A DNA stretch of 64,000 nucleotides from Actinokineospora alba (GTDB lineage Bacteria; Actinomycetota; Actinomycetes; Mycobacteriales; Pseudonocardiaceae), in NCBI RefSeq assembly GCF_004362515.1, contig NZ_SNXU01000001.1, forward strand, positions 6,200,001 through 6,264,000, read 5' to 3'. The notes beneath the pieces are model-generated. The model did not search any database. It saw nothing but the letters and a program-made list of their open reading frames with translations, and was not told the origin of the DNA. A program made the translations under genes and the position numbers. Of the stretch, positions 16,597 through 26,057 are shown in pieces. Each line of letters opens with the position of its first letter. Position 1 is the stretch's first letter.

Positions 16597-18131
16597 CAAC
16601 GACCAAGCAGTGGGCCAACCCGCTGCGTGACGAGCGAGACAAGCGGCTGCCGCGGATCGCGGGGCCGTGCGGCCTGGTGATCTTCGGCGTGACCGGCGAC
16701 CTGTCCCGCAAGAAGCTCATGCCCGCGATCTACGACCTGTCCAACCGCGGCCTGCTGCCGCCGGGCTTCTCCCTGGTCGGGTTCGCCCGCCGGGACTGGG
16801 CGGACCAGGACTTCGGGCAGATCGTCTACGAAGCGGTCAAGCAGCACGCGCGCACGCCGTTCCGTGAGGCCGTGTGGGACCGGCTCGCCGAGGGTTTCCG
16901 GTTCGTGCCGGGCACTTTCGACGACGACGCCTCGTTCGACACCCTCGCCACGACGATCGCCGACCTCGACCGCGAACGCGGCACCAGCGGCAACCACGCG
17001 TTCTACCTGTCGATCCCGCCGAGCGCGTTCCCGGTGGTGACCAAGCAACTCGCCCGCGCGGGGCTGGCCACTCCGGCCGGGCCGGACGAGTGGCGGCGGG
17101 TGGTCATCGAGAAGCCGTTCGGCCACGACCTGTCCTCGGCGGTCGCGCTGAACAAGGTCGTCAACAAGGTCTTCCCCGAGGAGTCGGTGTTCCGCATCGA
17201 CCACTACCTCGGCAAGGAGACGGTGCAGAACCTGTTGGCGCTGCGGTTCGCCAACCAGCTGTTCGAGCCGATCTGGAACTCCCACTACGTCGACCACGTG
17301 CAGATCACCATGGCCGAGGACATCGGCCTCGGTGGGCGCGCGGGGTACTACGACGGCATCGGCGCGGCCCGCGACGTCATCCAGAACCACCTGCTGCAGC
17401 TGTTGGCGCTGACCGCCATGGAGGAGCCGGTCTCCTTCAACCCCAACGCTTTGCGCACCGAGAAGATCAAGGTGCTGGAGGCGACCAAACCGGTCGGGCC
17501 GTTCGCCGAGACCACCGCGCGCGGGCAGTACCTGGGCGGCTGGCAGGGCGGGCAGAAGGTGCTCGGGCTGCTGCAGGAGGAGGGTTTCGCGAAGACCTCC
17601 ACCACGGAAACGTTCGCCGCGATCACGCTGGAGGTGAACACGCGGCGGTGGGCCGGGGTGCCGTTCTACCTGCGCACCGGCAAGCGGTTGGGCCGCCGGG
17701 TCACGGAGATCGCGGTCGTGTTCAAGCGCGCGCCGCACCTGCCGTTCGACGAGACGTCCACTGAGGAACTCGGGCAGAACGCGCTGGTGGTGCGGGTGCA
17801 GCCGGACGAGGGCATGACCATGCGCTTCGGCTCGAAGGTGCCGGGCAACGCCATGGAGGTCCGGGATGTGTCGATGGACTTCAGCTACGGCCACGCGTTC
17901 ACCGAGTCGTCGCCGGAGGCCTACGAGCGGCTGATCCTCGACGTGCTGCTCGGGGAGCCGTCGCTGTTCCCGGTGAACCAGGAGGTCGAGCTGTCCTGGG
18001 AGATCTTGGAGCCGGTGCTGAAGTACTGGAAGACCGCGGGCAAGCCTGAGGGCTACGCCGCGGGCACGTGGGGACCCGAGTCGGCGGACAAGATGATGTC
18101 GCGGACCGGCAGGCACTGGAGGCGACCTTGA
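16593..18131 (+). CDS. zwf: Glucose-6-phosphate 1-dehydrogenase
   Basis: A 512-residue enzyme oxidising glucose-6-phosphate to 6-phosphogluconolactone with NADP. The nucleotide-binding motif is VIFGVTGDLSRKKLMPAIYD (residues 28-47), and the active-site signature is RIDHYLGKETVQNLLALRFAN (split as RIDHYLGKE, then TVQNL) near residue 205. The C-terminal NHAFYL and TGKRL segments are typical. GTG start overlapping the pgi stop by 4 bases. In actinobacteria Zwf activity depends on OpcA, encoded next. Confidence 0.97.
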   Translation: MTTTKQWANPLRDERDKRLPRIAGPCGLVIFGVTGDLSRKKLMPAIYDLSNRGLLPPGFSLVGFARRDWADQDFGQIVYEAVKQHARTPFREAVWDRLAEGFRFVPGTFDDDASFDTLATTIADLDRERGTSGNHAFYLSIPPSAFPVVTKQLARAGLATPAGPDEWRRVVIEKPFGHDLSSAVALNKVVNKVFPEESVFRIDHYLGKETVQNLLALRFANQLFEPIWNSHYVDHVQITMAEDIGLGGRAGYYDGIGAARDVIQNHLLQLLALTAMEEPVSFNPNALRTEKIKVLEATKPVGPFAETTARGQYLGGWQGGQKVLGLLQEEGFAKTSTTETFAAITLEVNTRRWAGVPFYLRTGKRLGRRVTEIAVVFKRAPHLPFDETSTEELGQNALVVRVQPDEGMTMRFGSKVPGNAMEVRDVSMDFSYGHAFTESSPEAYERLILDVLLGEPSLFPVNQEVELSWEILEPVLKYWKTAGKPEGYAAGTWGPESADKMMSRTGRHWRRP

Positions 18132-19336
18132 TCATCGACCTGCCCTCAACGACGACTTCGCAGGTCAACAGCAAGCTGGTGCACCTGCGTGAGCAGGGCG
18201 GCGCCAACACCCTGGGCCGGGTGCTGACGCTGGTGATCGTCACCGACGACGGCGAGCGCGTCGAGGACGCCATCGACGCGGCGAACGACGCCAGCCGGGA
18301 GCACCCGTGCCGGGTGATCGTGGTGGCCCGCGGCGCGAAGAAAGCCGCGGCGCGGCTGGACGCGCAGATCCGGATCGGTGGCGACGCCGGGGCGAGCGAG
18401 GTGATCGTGCTGCGCCTTTACGGCCCGTTGGCCGACGAGGGCGCGAGCTGCGTGATCCCGCTGCTGCTTCCGGACGCGCCCGTGGTGGCGTGGTGGCCGT
18501 TCGAGGCGCCCGCGCGGCCCTCAGACGACCCGATCGGCAGGCTCGCGCAGCGGCGGATCACCGACTCGGCGGCCGAGCGGCACCCGATCAAGGCCCTGCA
18601 GACCCGCCAGAAGCAGTACGCCGACGGCGACACGGACCTGGCGTGGACCCGGCTGACCTTGTGGCGGGCGGTGCTGGCGGCTTCGCTGGACCTGCCGCCG
18701 TACGAGAAGGTCACCGCCGCGTCGGTCAGCGGCGGCGGCGACTCACCGTCGACCGACCTGCTCGCGGCGTGGCTGGCGACGTTCCTGAAGGTGCCGGTCA
18801 AGCGGATCAACGCGGGCGACGGGCACGGGATCGTCTCGGTGGCGATGGACCGCCGCTCGGGCACGGTGGAGTTGCAGCGGCCGGACGGCAAGGTCGGCAC
18901 CCTGACCCAGCCGGGCCAGCCCGCGCGCCGGGTGGCCCTGCAGCGTCGGGAGGTGCGGGACTGCCTGTCGGAGGAACTGCGCAGGCTCGACGCGGACGAG
19001 ATCTACGAGGCGACGCTCAACGGGCTGACCAAGGTCACCCGCGGCCGGGCGACAGCGGCCCGCAAGCCCGCCCCGGCGCAGACGGCGAACACGCCGAGGC
19101 CGTCGGCCAAGGTGGCGGCGAGAACCGCCGCGGCGGACAGCAAAGCCAAGACGACTACGGGAACCTCCACCGCGAAGTCTTCCGCGAAGACCACCGCGGC
19201 GGACGGCAAGGCGAAGCCGACAGGCGGCACGGCGAAGTCCTCGCCCAACGGATCACCCGCCTCGGCGAAGCCCCGCTCGTCGGCGGCAGGCTCCGCGGCG
19301 AAGAAGGCGGCGCCCAAGCCGAAGGCGGACTCATGA
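18128..19336 (+). CDS. opcA: OpcA, Zwf assembly/redox factor, with long basic tail
   Basis: A 402-residue glucose-6-phosphate dehydrogenase assembly protein. The TTG at 18128 (GGAGG 5 bases upstream, 4-base overlap with the zwf stop) gives the canonical start MIIDLPSTTTSQVN. Residues 1-305 match OpcA, including VAWWPFEAPARPSDDPIG and RRITDSAAE. From about residue 308 to the end, some 95 residues are almost only Ala, Lys, Thr, Ser and Pro, with repeated KTT, AKSSAK and GKAK blocks, like the tail of histone H1 or mycobacterial HupB. Such a tail is not needed for the OpcA role and its purpose is unknown. Confidence 0.93.
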   Translation: MIIDLPSTTTSQVNSKLVHLREQGGANTLGRVLTLVIVTDDGERVEDAIDAANDASREHPCRVIVVARGAKKAAARLDAQIRIGGDAGASEVIVLRLYGPLADEGASCVIPLLLPDAPVVAWWPFEAPARPSDDPIGRLAQRRITDSAAERHPIKALQTRQKQYADGDTDLAWTRLTLWRAVLAASLDLPPYEKVTAASVSGGGDSPSTDLLAAWLATFLKVPVKRINAGDGHGIVSVAMDRRSGTVELQRPDGKVGTLTQPGQPARRVALQRREVRDCLSEELRRLDADEIYEATLNGLTKVTRGRATAARKPAPAQTANTPRPSAKVAARTAAADSKAKTTTGTSTAKSSAKTTAADGKAKPTGGTAKSSPNGSPASAKPRSSAAGSAAKKAAPKPKADS

Positions 19337-20112
19337 GCCGACCCCAGGTCGTCGTCTACCCGAGCCCGGCTCTGCTGGCGGCGGCAACCGCGGCCCGCCT
19401 GATCACCCGGCTCGTCGATGTGCAGGCCGCCACCGGGTCGGCGTCGCTGGTGCTGACCGGCGGCGGCACCGGCATCTCGGTGCTGGAGCAACTGCGCGCC
19501 ACCCCGGCCCGCGACGCCGTGGACTGGTCCAACGTCGACCTGTACTGGGGCGACGAGCGGTTCCTGCCCTCAGGCCACCCGGACCGCAACGAAACCCAGG
19601 CAAGGGCGGCGTTGCTCGACCACGTTCCCGTGTCACCGGACCGAGTCCACGCGATGGCCCCTTCGGACGGCGAGTTCGGCAACGACCCGGAAGCCGCCGC
19701 AGCGGCCTACGCCGAGTTGCTGGCGAACGCGGCGGAGCCGGAGGATCACGGGCCGGTGCCGAAGTTCGACATCTGTCTGCTCGGGGTCGGGGAGGAAGGG
19801 CACACGCTGTCGGTGTTCCCGGGTTCCCCTGCGGTGTATGAGAAGGAGCGGACGGTGGTGGCGGTGCGCAACTGCCCCAAGCCGCCGCCTACGCGGATCA
19901 GCTTGACTCTGGAGGCGGCTCGCCGGTCGACTGAGGTGTGGCTGATGACGACGGGTGAGAACAAGGCTCCCGCTGTGGCGATGGCTTTGTCCGGTGCGGG
20001 AGAGGTTCAGCTGCCTGCGGCGGGTGCTCGCGGGACTCACCGGACCTTGTGGCTGCTGGACAAGCCTGCTGCGGCAAAGGTGCCCAACGTGTTCGCTCCG
20101 CCGCTGGCCTGA
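19333..20112 (+). CDS. pgl: 6-phosphogluconolactonase
   Basis: A 259-residue lactonase (DevB/Pgl family). It hydrolyses 6-phosphogluconolactone, the product of Zwf. VLTGGGTGISVLEQL is the phosphate-binding loop, VDLYWGDERFLPSGHPDRNE the family signature, and LGVGEEGHTLSVFPG the second conserved motif. Its ATG overlaps the opcA stop (ATGA), so it is translationally coupled and closes the operon. A long hairpin element follows 39 bases after the stop, in the gap to the convergent phosphodiesterase gene. Confidence 0.95.
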   Translation: MSRPQVVVYPSPALLAAATAARLITRLVDVQAATGSASLVLTGGGTGISVLEQLRATPARDAVDWSNVDLYWGDERFLPSGHPDRNETQARAALLDHVPVSPDRVHAMAPSDGEFGNDPEAAAAAYAELLANAAEPEDHGPVPKFDICLLGVGEEGHTLSVFPGSPAVYEKERTVVAVRNCPKPPPTRISLTLEAARRSTEVWLMTTGENKAPAVAMALSGAGEVQLPAAGARGTHRTLWLLDKPAAAKVPNVFAPPLA

Positions 20113-20151
20113 CACGGCGGTCGGGGTGGTTCGCCGGCTTCGCGTGTGGGT

Positions 20152-20290
20152 GCCTGCTTGGGTGGTTCGCCTTGATTTGGGGCCCCTCCAAATGGGGCTG
20201 TGCGGGTCAAAGGCGGGGCAAAGGAAAGCCCACCCGCACCGCGAGTTTAGCCCCATTTGCCCCAAATCAAGGCGAACCACCCAACCAGGC
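20152..20290 (+). repeat. Long hairpin element, copy A
   Basis: A 139-bp near-perfect inverted repeat. The left arm 20152-20199 and right arm 20249-20290 pair over 42 positions, apart from one mismatch and a 6-base bulge (CCCCTC) in the left arm. The loop contains an inner stem (GTGCGGGT / ACCCGCAC) and the core words CGGGTCAAAGGCGGGG and CGCGAGTTTAG. It lies between the convergent pgl and phosphodiesterase genes. Copies B (30315) and C (30620, opposite strand) share the core and the bulge. It could end transcription from both sides, or be a structured RNA or a mobile hairpin. Confidence 0.85.
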
Positions 20291-20345
20291 CGTTCGGTTC
20301 GGCCCCTTGCGGCTGGTGGGTGGTCGCCCTTCGCTTCCCTCGTCG

Positions 20346-22388
20346 CTACCGCAGGCCGTTGCGGGTGGCGACCTTCACCAGGAGATCCGGGTCGTCGCTG
20401 ATCAGGCCATCGACTCCGAGGTCGATCACTCGCTGCATCGTCGCCTCATCGTTCACCGTGTACGGCACCACCTTGAGCCCCCGCCGCTGCAATCCAGCGA
20501 CGTCCGGACCGTGGAAGTACGCCGGGTCCTGTCGCAGGTACCAGTCCGGCGAAGTGACCTTGGTCTGGGCTGAGTCATGCACCTGCCAGTTCGCCGACAC
20601 CGTCGTCGCGCCTGACTGGCGGACCAGTTTCGCCAGGTCCTGGTGTTTCCACCAGTCCAGGCCGCCGGTCCACGGGCTCTTCACCGAAGGATCGCCGTAA
20701 ACCGCCTGCAGCGAGCACTCGTCGGCAAGCGCGGCGCACTCGGCCGGCCCGTACTGCCACACCAACGCCACCGTCCGCACCCGCGGGTCCAGCTCCCGAG
20801 CCAGCATGATCGTGCGCCAGTCAAAGGACTGCAGGGTGCTCCGGGAAGCGAAACCGGAGCGGCCGATTTCGCCGACCACCTTGCGGGTGAACACGTCATA
20901 AGGCGCTGTGTCGTCGGCAGTCGGGCTGATCTTCGTCTCGATGTTGAAGCCGATATCCGAACGCCCACTCGACCGAACCAGGTCGAACACCTCCGCGAGC
21001 GTGGGGATGCGCTCCCCCGGCGCGGCCTGCTGCGCCGGGAACTCCGGCAGCGTCTTCGACCCACAGTCGATCGTCTTGACCTGTGCCAGCGTCAGATCCC
21101 GGATGCGCTTCCCCACATAGGGAAACTCCGGGTCACCAGCGGAAACAGGCGCGGTGTCGACGCAGTGCGAGCCGTTCACCGTCCGGTCGTGGATCACCAC
21201 GACCTGACCGTCCGCCGTAATCCCGGTATCCAGCTCCAAAGTGGACACCCCCGGATTGCGAAGCGCATGGGAGAAGGCAGCCAGGGTGTTCTCCGGCCGA
21301 ACCGACCGCGCCCCACGATGGCCCTGGACGTCGAACGGCGACGCATAAGCACGCGGGAGGCGGTAGCCCCGCGAGGCGAGCAGGCCCCGCAGCCGGTCGG
21401 GGTAGTCGGTGATCAGACCGTCGACGCCGTCGTCGAGGAGCTTGGCCATGGTCGGCACGTCATTGACCGTCCACGGGATGACCTTGATCCCGTTGCGATG
21501 CGCGTGCGTCACCATCGCGCGGGTCACGTACGGGCGGTAGCCGGGGTCGACGACCGAACCGCCCTGAGGGAAGCCGTGCACCGGGGAGAACGCCGTGACA
21601 CCGAAGGACTTCACGGCCGCGATGGGGTCGCCGCCGAAGTCGTCGATGTCGATGCCGCCCAGCCACGGCGAGGCGCCGGGCTTGCCGGTCTGCAGGAAGT
21701 CGAAGTTGGTCAGCGCGACCAGCGGCACCCGCGGCGCGACTTCACGCATCCGCATCAGCGCGCCCCAGTCGAAGCTCTGGACGCTAACCCGGCGCTCCAC
21801 GCCCGCCGCCGCGATCTCGCGGGCGGTGAGTTGGACGAATTTCTCGCGCGGCGCGGTCTCGTGCGGGGCGCCCGCTTCGACCTTGGTCTCGATGTTGAAC
21901 CGGACGTCCTTGGCGCCGTAGCGCTCGGCCAGCGCGAACACCTCGCGCAGCAGCGGCATCTTCGAGCCGGGCGCAAGCTCCTGCCCAGGACGGTCGGCGA
22001 GCCGGACCGACCCGCAGTCGAGCGTGCGGACCTGGGCGAACGACAGCGTGTGCACGAACTTCCCGACGTAGGGGAACTCCGGGTCGCCCGCGGCGACTGG
22101 TGCGGTGTCACGGCACTTGCGCGCGTCGACCCTGCGGTCGTGGGTGACCACCGCCTGCTCGTCCTCGGTGACCTGGACGTCGAGTTCCACAGTGGACACG
22201 CCGAGCCGGAACGCGTTGCCGAAAGCGCTGAGCGTGCTCTCCACGCGCAGACCAAGGCCGCCTCGGTGCGCTTGCAGGTCGAAAGCGCGAGTGGGCTCAG
22301 CTGAGACGGGAACAGCGGCGGGGACGGCGGAAAGGCAGGCCGCGGCGAGGACCACGGCACCTGCCCGGACTAACCGGGATGGGGTCAT
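20346..22388 (-). CDS. Secreted tandem glycerophosphodiester phosphodiesterase
   Basis: A 680-residue exported protein with a signal peptide (residues 1-30, cleaved near VSAEP) and two complete GDPD domains (about 36-330 and 350-670). Each domain keeps the catalytic set: HRG with a downstream Glu (HRGGLGLRVEST; HRGARSVRPENT), ELD, and the HDR histidine (VVTHDRRV; VVIHDRTV). Both share a lineage-specific insert CRDTAPV / CVDTAPV followed by GDPEFPYVGK, so the pair arose by internal duplication. The family releases glycerol-3-phosphate from glycerophosphodiesters outside the cell. Single-domain enzymes are usual; the tandem form is uncommon. Confidence 0.88.
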   Translation of the reverse strand: MTPSRLVRAGAVVLAAACLSAVPAAVPVSAEPTRAFDLQAHRGGLGLRVESTLSAFGNAFRLGVSTVELDVQVTEDEQAVVTHDRRVDARKCRDTAPVAAGDPEFPYVGKFVHTLSFAQVRTLDCGSVRLADRPGQELAPGSKMPLLREVFALAERYGAKDVRFNIETKVEAGAPHETAPREKFVQLTAREIAAAGVERRVSVQSFDWGALMRMREVAPRVPLVALTNFDFLQTGKPGASPWLGGIDIDDFGGDPIAAVKSFGVTAFSPVHGFPQGGSVVDPGYRPYVTRAMVTHAHRNGIKVIPWTVNDVPTMAKLLDDGVDGLITDYPDRLRGLLASRGYRLPRAYASPFDVQGHRGARSVRPENTLAAFSHALRNPGVSTLELDTGITADGQVVVIHDRTVNGSHCVDTAPVSAGDPEFPYVGKRIRDLTLAQVKTIDCGSKTLPEFPAQQAAPGERIPTLAEVFDLVRSSGRSDIGFNIETKISPTADDTAPYDVFTRKVVGEIGRSGFASRSTLQSFDWRTIMLARELDPRVRTVALVWQYGPAECAALADECSLQAVYGDPSVKSPWTGGLDWWKHQDLAKLVRQSGATTVSANWQVHDSAQTKVTSPDWYLRQDPAYFHGPDVAGLQRRGLKVVPYTVNDEATMQRVIDLGVDGLISDDPDLLVKVATRNGLR

Positions 22389-22438
22389 GCGCGGATCGTG
22401 GCAAGCCGAGATGGCCTACCGGTGGCCTGCGGGCAAAC

Positions 22439-24481
22439 TCAGGACGCGCGCACGCGATCCGGGAACTCCGCGTCCAGCAGTCCGAGCATCGTGGTCGCCT
22501 TGACCGCCGTCTCCTCGTACTCCCCCGCCGGGTCCGACAGCGCGATGATCGCGCCGCCGACGCCGAAGCCGACCTGGCCGGGCCGGGCCACCAGGGTCCG
22601 GATCACCATGCTCAGATCGGCCGCGCCGCTCAGCGAGAAGTAGCCGATCGCTCCTGAGTAGACACCGCGCGGCCCGCGTTCGAGCCGGTCGATGATCTCC
22701 ATGGTCCGCACCTTGGGTGCGCCGGTCATCGACCCGCCGGGGAACGCGGCGCGGACGCAACGGACGGCGGAGACCCCTTCGGACAGTTGCGCGCGGACGG
22801 TGCTGACCAGGTGGTGCACGGTCGCGTAGGTCTCCACCTCGAACAGCCCGGGCACGTGCACCGAGCCGATCTCGGCGTAGACGCCCAGGTCGTTGCGCAC
22901 GAGGTCGACGATCATCAGGTTCTCGGCGCGGTCCTTCTCATCGGTGGCGAGGTCGTGGCGCAACGCCTCGTCCTCGGCCTCTGTGCGGCCGCGCGGGCGG
23001 GTGCCCTTGATCGGGCGGGACTCCACCAGGCCGGACGCCGTGACCGACAAGAACCGCTCGGGGGACGTGCTCAGCACCGACAGGTCCCCGAAGCGCAGCA
23101 GCGCGCCGAACGGGGCCGGGCTCTTGCGGCGCAAATACCGGTAGGCCTGCCACGGGTCGATCGTGGCGCCCGCGGTGAGCACGTTGGTCAGGCAGACCTC
23201 GTAGGTCTCGCCGTCGGCGATCGCGGCCTGGCACTCGTCGATCATCGCCAGGTACGCGGCGCGGTCGTGGCGCGGGGTCAGGGCGTCGGCGACCACACCG
23301 CGCTCCACCGGCTGCGCGGACGCGGGGGCGGCGGCGAGGTCGACCAGGCGGGCCGCGGTCTGCTCCGCCCACTCGGCGTCGAACGCCAGCAGGTACACCT
23401 CGCCGGTCGCGTGGTCGAACACCACCGCCCGGTCGACGAAAACCAACTGCGCGTCCGGGTCGGGCGAGTGGTGGACCCGGTCGGCGCCGCACTCGGCCTT
23501 GAGTTCGTAGCCCAGATAGCCCACCCAGCCCAGGGCGAAGCCGAACGGCAGGTCGGGGACCTCGACCCGCCACCGCGCCAGGTCGGCGTCGAGCCAGGCC
23601 AGGAACTCGTCCTGGACGACTTCGACGCCCGTGCGCGAGGTGATGGTGACCTGGCCGGTCCACACGTCGGCGGTGGCGACCCGGGCCAGCGGGCCGGCGG
23701 CGTCGCCGAGGAAGGAGAACCGGCCGCCGGTGGCGCTGTCGAGCCAGAAGGCGTGCGCGGAGTCGCGGTAGAGGGCGTCGAACGTCTCCTCCGCGGTGAC
23801 CGGCACGGTCAGCTTGCGGACATGGACCCGCGCGGCGGGCGGCGGCTCGGGGTGGTGGGCCTCGGGGACCGGCGCGGCGACCACGGTCTCGCGCGGGTGT
23901 TCGGCCCACCAGCGGCGGGTCAGGTCGGCGAAGTTCGCCAGCAGCGCGTCGCCGTGTTCGGTGCACACCGACTCGGGGTGGAACTGCACGCCCCACGCGG
24001 GCCGCTCGCGGTGCCGCACGCCCATGAGGACGCCGTCCTCGGCCCAGGCGGTGGCCTCCAGCTCGTCGGGCAGGTCTTCGACGGCCAGGGAGTGGTAGCG
24101 CACGACCCGCATCGGCGACGGGATGCCCGCGAACAGCTCGCGGCCGTCGTGGCGGACCTCCGACAGCCTGCCGTGGCGCACCTCGGGCGCCCGGGTGACC
24201 TCCGCGCCCGCGAGCAGGCACAGCCCCTGGTGGCCCAGGCAGACGCCCAGCAGCGGCTGGCGCGCGGCGGCGAGGACGGCGCGGCTCAATCCCATGTCGC
24301 GGTGCACGCCGGGATGACCGGGGCCGGGCGAGATGACCACGTTGTCGAAATCGACCAGGCCGCCGAGGTCCCAGTCCTCATCATTTCGGACAACTGTCGG
24401 CCGAGCGCCATCGATGGCGGCCAAAGCCTGGTAAAGGTTGTAGGTGAAGGAGTCGTAGTTGTCGATGATCAGCGTGCGCAA
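22439..24481 (-). CDS. pabAB: Aminodeoxychorismate synthase, fused PabA-PabB
   Basis: A 680-residue fusion. The TTG at 24481 with GGAGGAG upstream gives MRTLIIDNYDSFTYNL, the usual start of the amidotransferase; a longer frame has no support. Residues 1-195 are a class I glutamine amidotransferase (PGPGHPG, GVCLGHQGL with the nucleophile Cys, QFHPESV). Residues 240-680 are the chorismate-binding subunit (PIKGTRPRGRT, LMIVDLVRNDLG, PGGSMTGAPKVRTMEII). It makes 4-amino-4-deoxychorismate, the precursor of p-aminobenzoate for folate. Such fusions also occur in pathways for p-aminophenylalanine or PABA-primed antibiotics, but no such genes lie nearby. Confidence 0.92.
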   Translation of the reverse strand: MRTLIIDNYDSFTYNLYQALAAIDGARPTVVRNDEDWDLGGLVDFDNVVISPGPGHPGVHRDMGLSRAVLAAARQPLLGVCLGHQGLCLLAGAEVTRAPEVRHGRLSEVRHDGRELFAGIPSPMRVVRYHSLAVEDLPDELEATAWAEDGVLMGVRHRERPAWGVQFHPESVCTEHGDALLANFADLTRRWWAEHPRETVVAAPVPEAHHPEPPPAARVHVRKLTVPVTAEETFDALYRDSAHAFWLDSATGGRFSFLGDAAGPLARVATADVWTGQVTITSRTGVEVVQDEFLAWLDADLARWRVEVPDLPFGFALGWVGYLGYELKAECGADRVHHSPDPDAQLVFVDRAVVFDHATGEVYLLAFDAEWAEQTAARLVDLAAAPASAQPVERGVVADALTPRHDRAAYLAMIDECQAAIADGETYEVCLTNVLTAGATIDPWQAYRYLRRKSPAPFGALLRFGDLSVLSTSPERFLSVTASGLVESRPIKGTRPRGRTEAEDEALRHDLATDEKDRAENLMIVDLVRNDLGVYAEIGSVHVPGLFEVETYATVHHLVSTVRAQLSEGVSAVRCVRAAFPGGSMTGAPKVRTMEIIDRLERGPRGVYSGAIGYFSLSGAADLSMVIRTLVARPGQVGFGVGGAIIALSDPAGEYEETAVKATTMLGLLDAEFPDRVRAS

Positions 24482-24624
24482 ATCTCCTCCTCCCTCCCCG
24501 CCAAGCTTGTGGCCGGCGATTTGCTCTCGCACAGAATCGGGCAATTCGTCGTCCCGATATGGGCGATTATCCGTCGTTGTGGGTAGCGAGCCCCGCGACT
24601 GCTCGTGGGCCAGAAAGGCGATCC

Positions 24625-25977
24625 ATGCCACACCTACCGCGCCGCCCGGGCTCGAACCGCAAGAATGCTACAACCTCCAAGACCGTTCCCGAGCAGCGCG
24701 CGGCTACGCATGACCTGCCTGAGCAGCGAGAAACGGTCTTGGACACAGCGCTCGTCGATGGAGGTGGCACCCTGGTCGCCCAGATGGTCGTACCTGACGA
24801 CACCGCGCTCGTGACGCCCGCCCGAACACCCGGGCGGCCGCGTCGCCGATTCCCCCTGCCGCCAAGACTCGCCGCCCTCTGGGCCGACCCCCGGGTCAGG
24901 GGAATCGTCTCCGACATCGCCGCCACGGCGATCGCCGCGCTCGACGTGTGGCTGGTCGAGCCGGACGGCGCCCCCGGCTACTCCAGTTGGCTGTCGTGGC
25001 TGGCCGTGCTGGCGATGCCGCTGCGCAGGCACGTGCCGTGCGTGGCGCTGGTGCTGACCATCCCGGGGTTCTTCACCGGGTGGGCCCAGCTCGCGGCCAT
25101 GATCGCCCTCGGGACGCTGGCCAAGCGCTACCTGCTGACCTGGCGGACGCTGGTCGCCGCGTTCCTGGTCGGGCTGTGCAGATTCGTGCTGTGGCCGTGG
25201 GCCGACTTCCTCGAACTGACCTGGCGCGAACACTTCCTCGACGCCATCTACGGGGTGCTGGTCGCCGGGATGCCCGTGGCCATCGGCATGTTGATCACGG
25301 TCCGGCAGGAGCTGTCGGCCCGGATCAACCAGCTCGCCCGCAGCCGCGCCCGAGAGCAGCGCCTGCACGCCCAGACCGTGCGCTCGGCCGAACGGGCCAA
25401 ACTCGCCCGGGAGATGCACGACGTGGTCTCCCACCAGGTGACCCTGATCGCGATGCAGGCCGGGGCGCTGAAGGTGTCGGCCAAGGACGCCGAGTCGGTG
25501 GACGCCGCGGAGACGATCCGCGCGCTGAGCACCCGGACCCTGGAGGAGCTGCGCGAGCTTGTCGGCGTCCTGCGCTCCGGTGGCGACGAGGACGAGTACC
25601 AGCCCGGCCTGGAGAACATCGGCACGCTCGTGCACGGCTGCGACGTGTCGGTGACGCTGGCGATGGAGGCGTCGCCGGAGCTGCTGCCCGCCCCGGTGTC
25701 GCGGGCGGCGTACCGGACGATCCAGGAGGCCTTGACCAACGTGCACAAGCACGCGGCGGGCTCACCGACGACGGTGCGGGTGCAGGCAGCCGGGTCGACG
25801 CTGGTGGTGGAAATCCGCAATGACCGGCCGAAATGCCGTCCATCAGGGCTTCCGTCGGGTGGGCACGGACTATTGGGACTGCGTGAACGGGCCGGTCTGC
25901 TCGGCGGCAGTTTTACCGCGGGCCCGACAGCGGACGGCGGATTCCGGGTGCGCGCCACCTATCCGCTTTCGGTTTAG
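24625..25977 (+). CDS. Sensor histidine kinase (HisKA_3 type), orphan
   Basis: About 450 residues. Residues 1-85 are poorly conserved and the start is uncertain (ATG 24625 with AAAGG, or ATG 24784). About four to five membrane helices (residues 95-235) precede a dimerisation/phosphoacceptor domain with REMHDVVSHQVTLIAMQ (His about 265) and a HATPase domain with EALTNVHKHA and GGHGLLGLRERAGLLGG. This is the NarL-type two-component sensor class, but no response-regulator gene is adjacent. The signal is unknown. A strong bidirectional terminator follows. It is divergent from pabAB, with 143 bases between. Confidence 0.85.
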   Translation: MPHLPRRPGSNRKNATTSKTVPEQRAATHDLPEQRETVLDTALVDGGGTLVAQMVVPDDTALVTPARTPGRPRRRFPLPPRLAALWADPRVRGIVSDIAATAIAALDVWLVEPDGAPGYSSWLSWLAVLAMPLRRHVPCVALVLTIPGFFTGWAQLAAMIALGTLAKRYLLTWRTLVAAFLVGLCRFVLWPWADFLELTWREHFLDAIYGVLVAGMPVAIGMLITVRQELSARINQLARSRAREQRLHAQTVRSAERAKLAREMHDVVSHQVTLIAMQAGALKVSAKDAESVDAAETIRALSTRTLEELRELVGVLRSGGDEDEYQPGLENIGTLVHGCDVSVTLAMEASPELLPAPVSRAAYRTIQEALTNVHKHAAGSPTTVRVQAAGSTLVVEIRNDRPKCRPSGLPSGGHGLLGLRERAGLLGGSFTAGPTADGGFRVRATYPLSV

Positions 25978-26010
25978 ATTTCAAATACTCGCCCGCCGAC
26001 GTTGGTAAAC

Positions 26011-26048
26011 GAAAAGCCACCCCAGGGAAATCCCTGGGGTGGCTTTTC
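26011..26048. terminator. 18-bp perfect hairpin, bidirectional terminator
   Basis: Arms GAAAAGCCACCCCAGGGA and its exact complement enclose a 2-base loop. The arm ends give an A run on one side and a T run on the other, so it can stop transcription from both the sensor kinase gene and rbpA, which converge here. Confidence 0.92.
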
Positions 26049-26057
26049 AGCTGAAGG

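Noticed and set aside
14788..16599. A 603-residue open frame antisense to pgi, and similar long frames opposite zwf, pgk, gap, uvrC and pabAB
   Set aside because: Same effect of high G+C; none shows a motif or ribosome site, and all lie opposite well-identified genes.
22439..24481. PabAB fusion as a marker of an antibiotic cluster
   Set aside because: Neighbours are a phosphodiesterase and a sensor kinase; no chorismate-derived pathway gene is present, so folate supply is the simpler reading.
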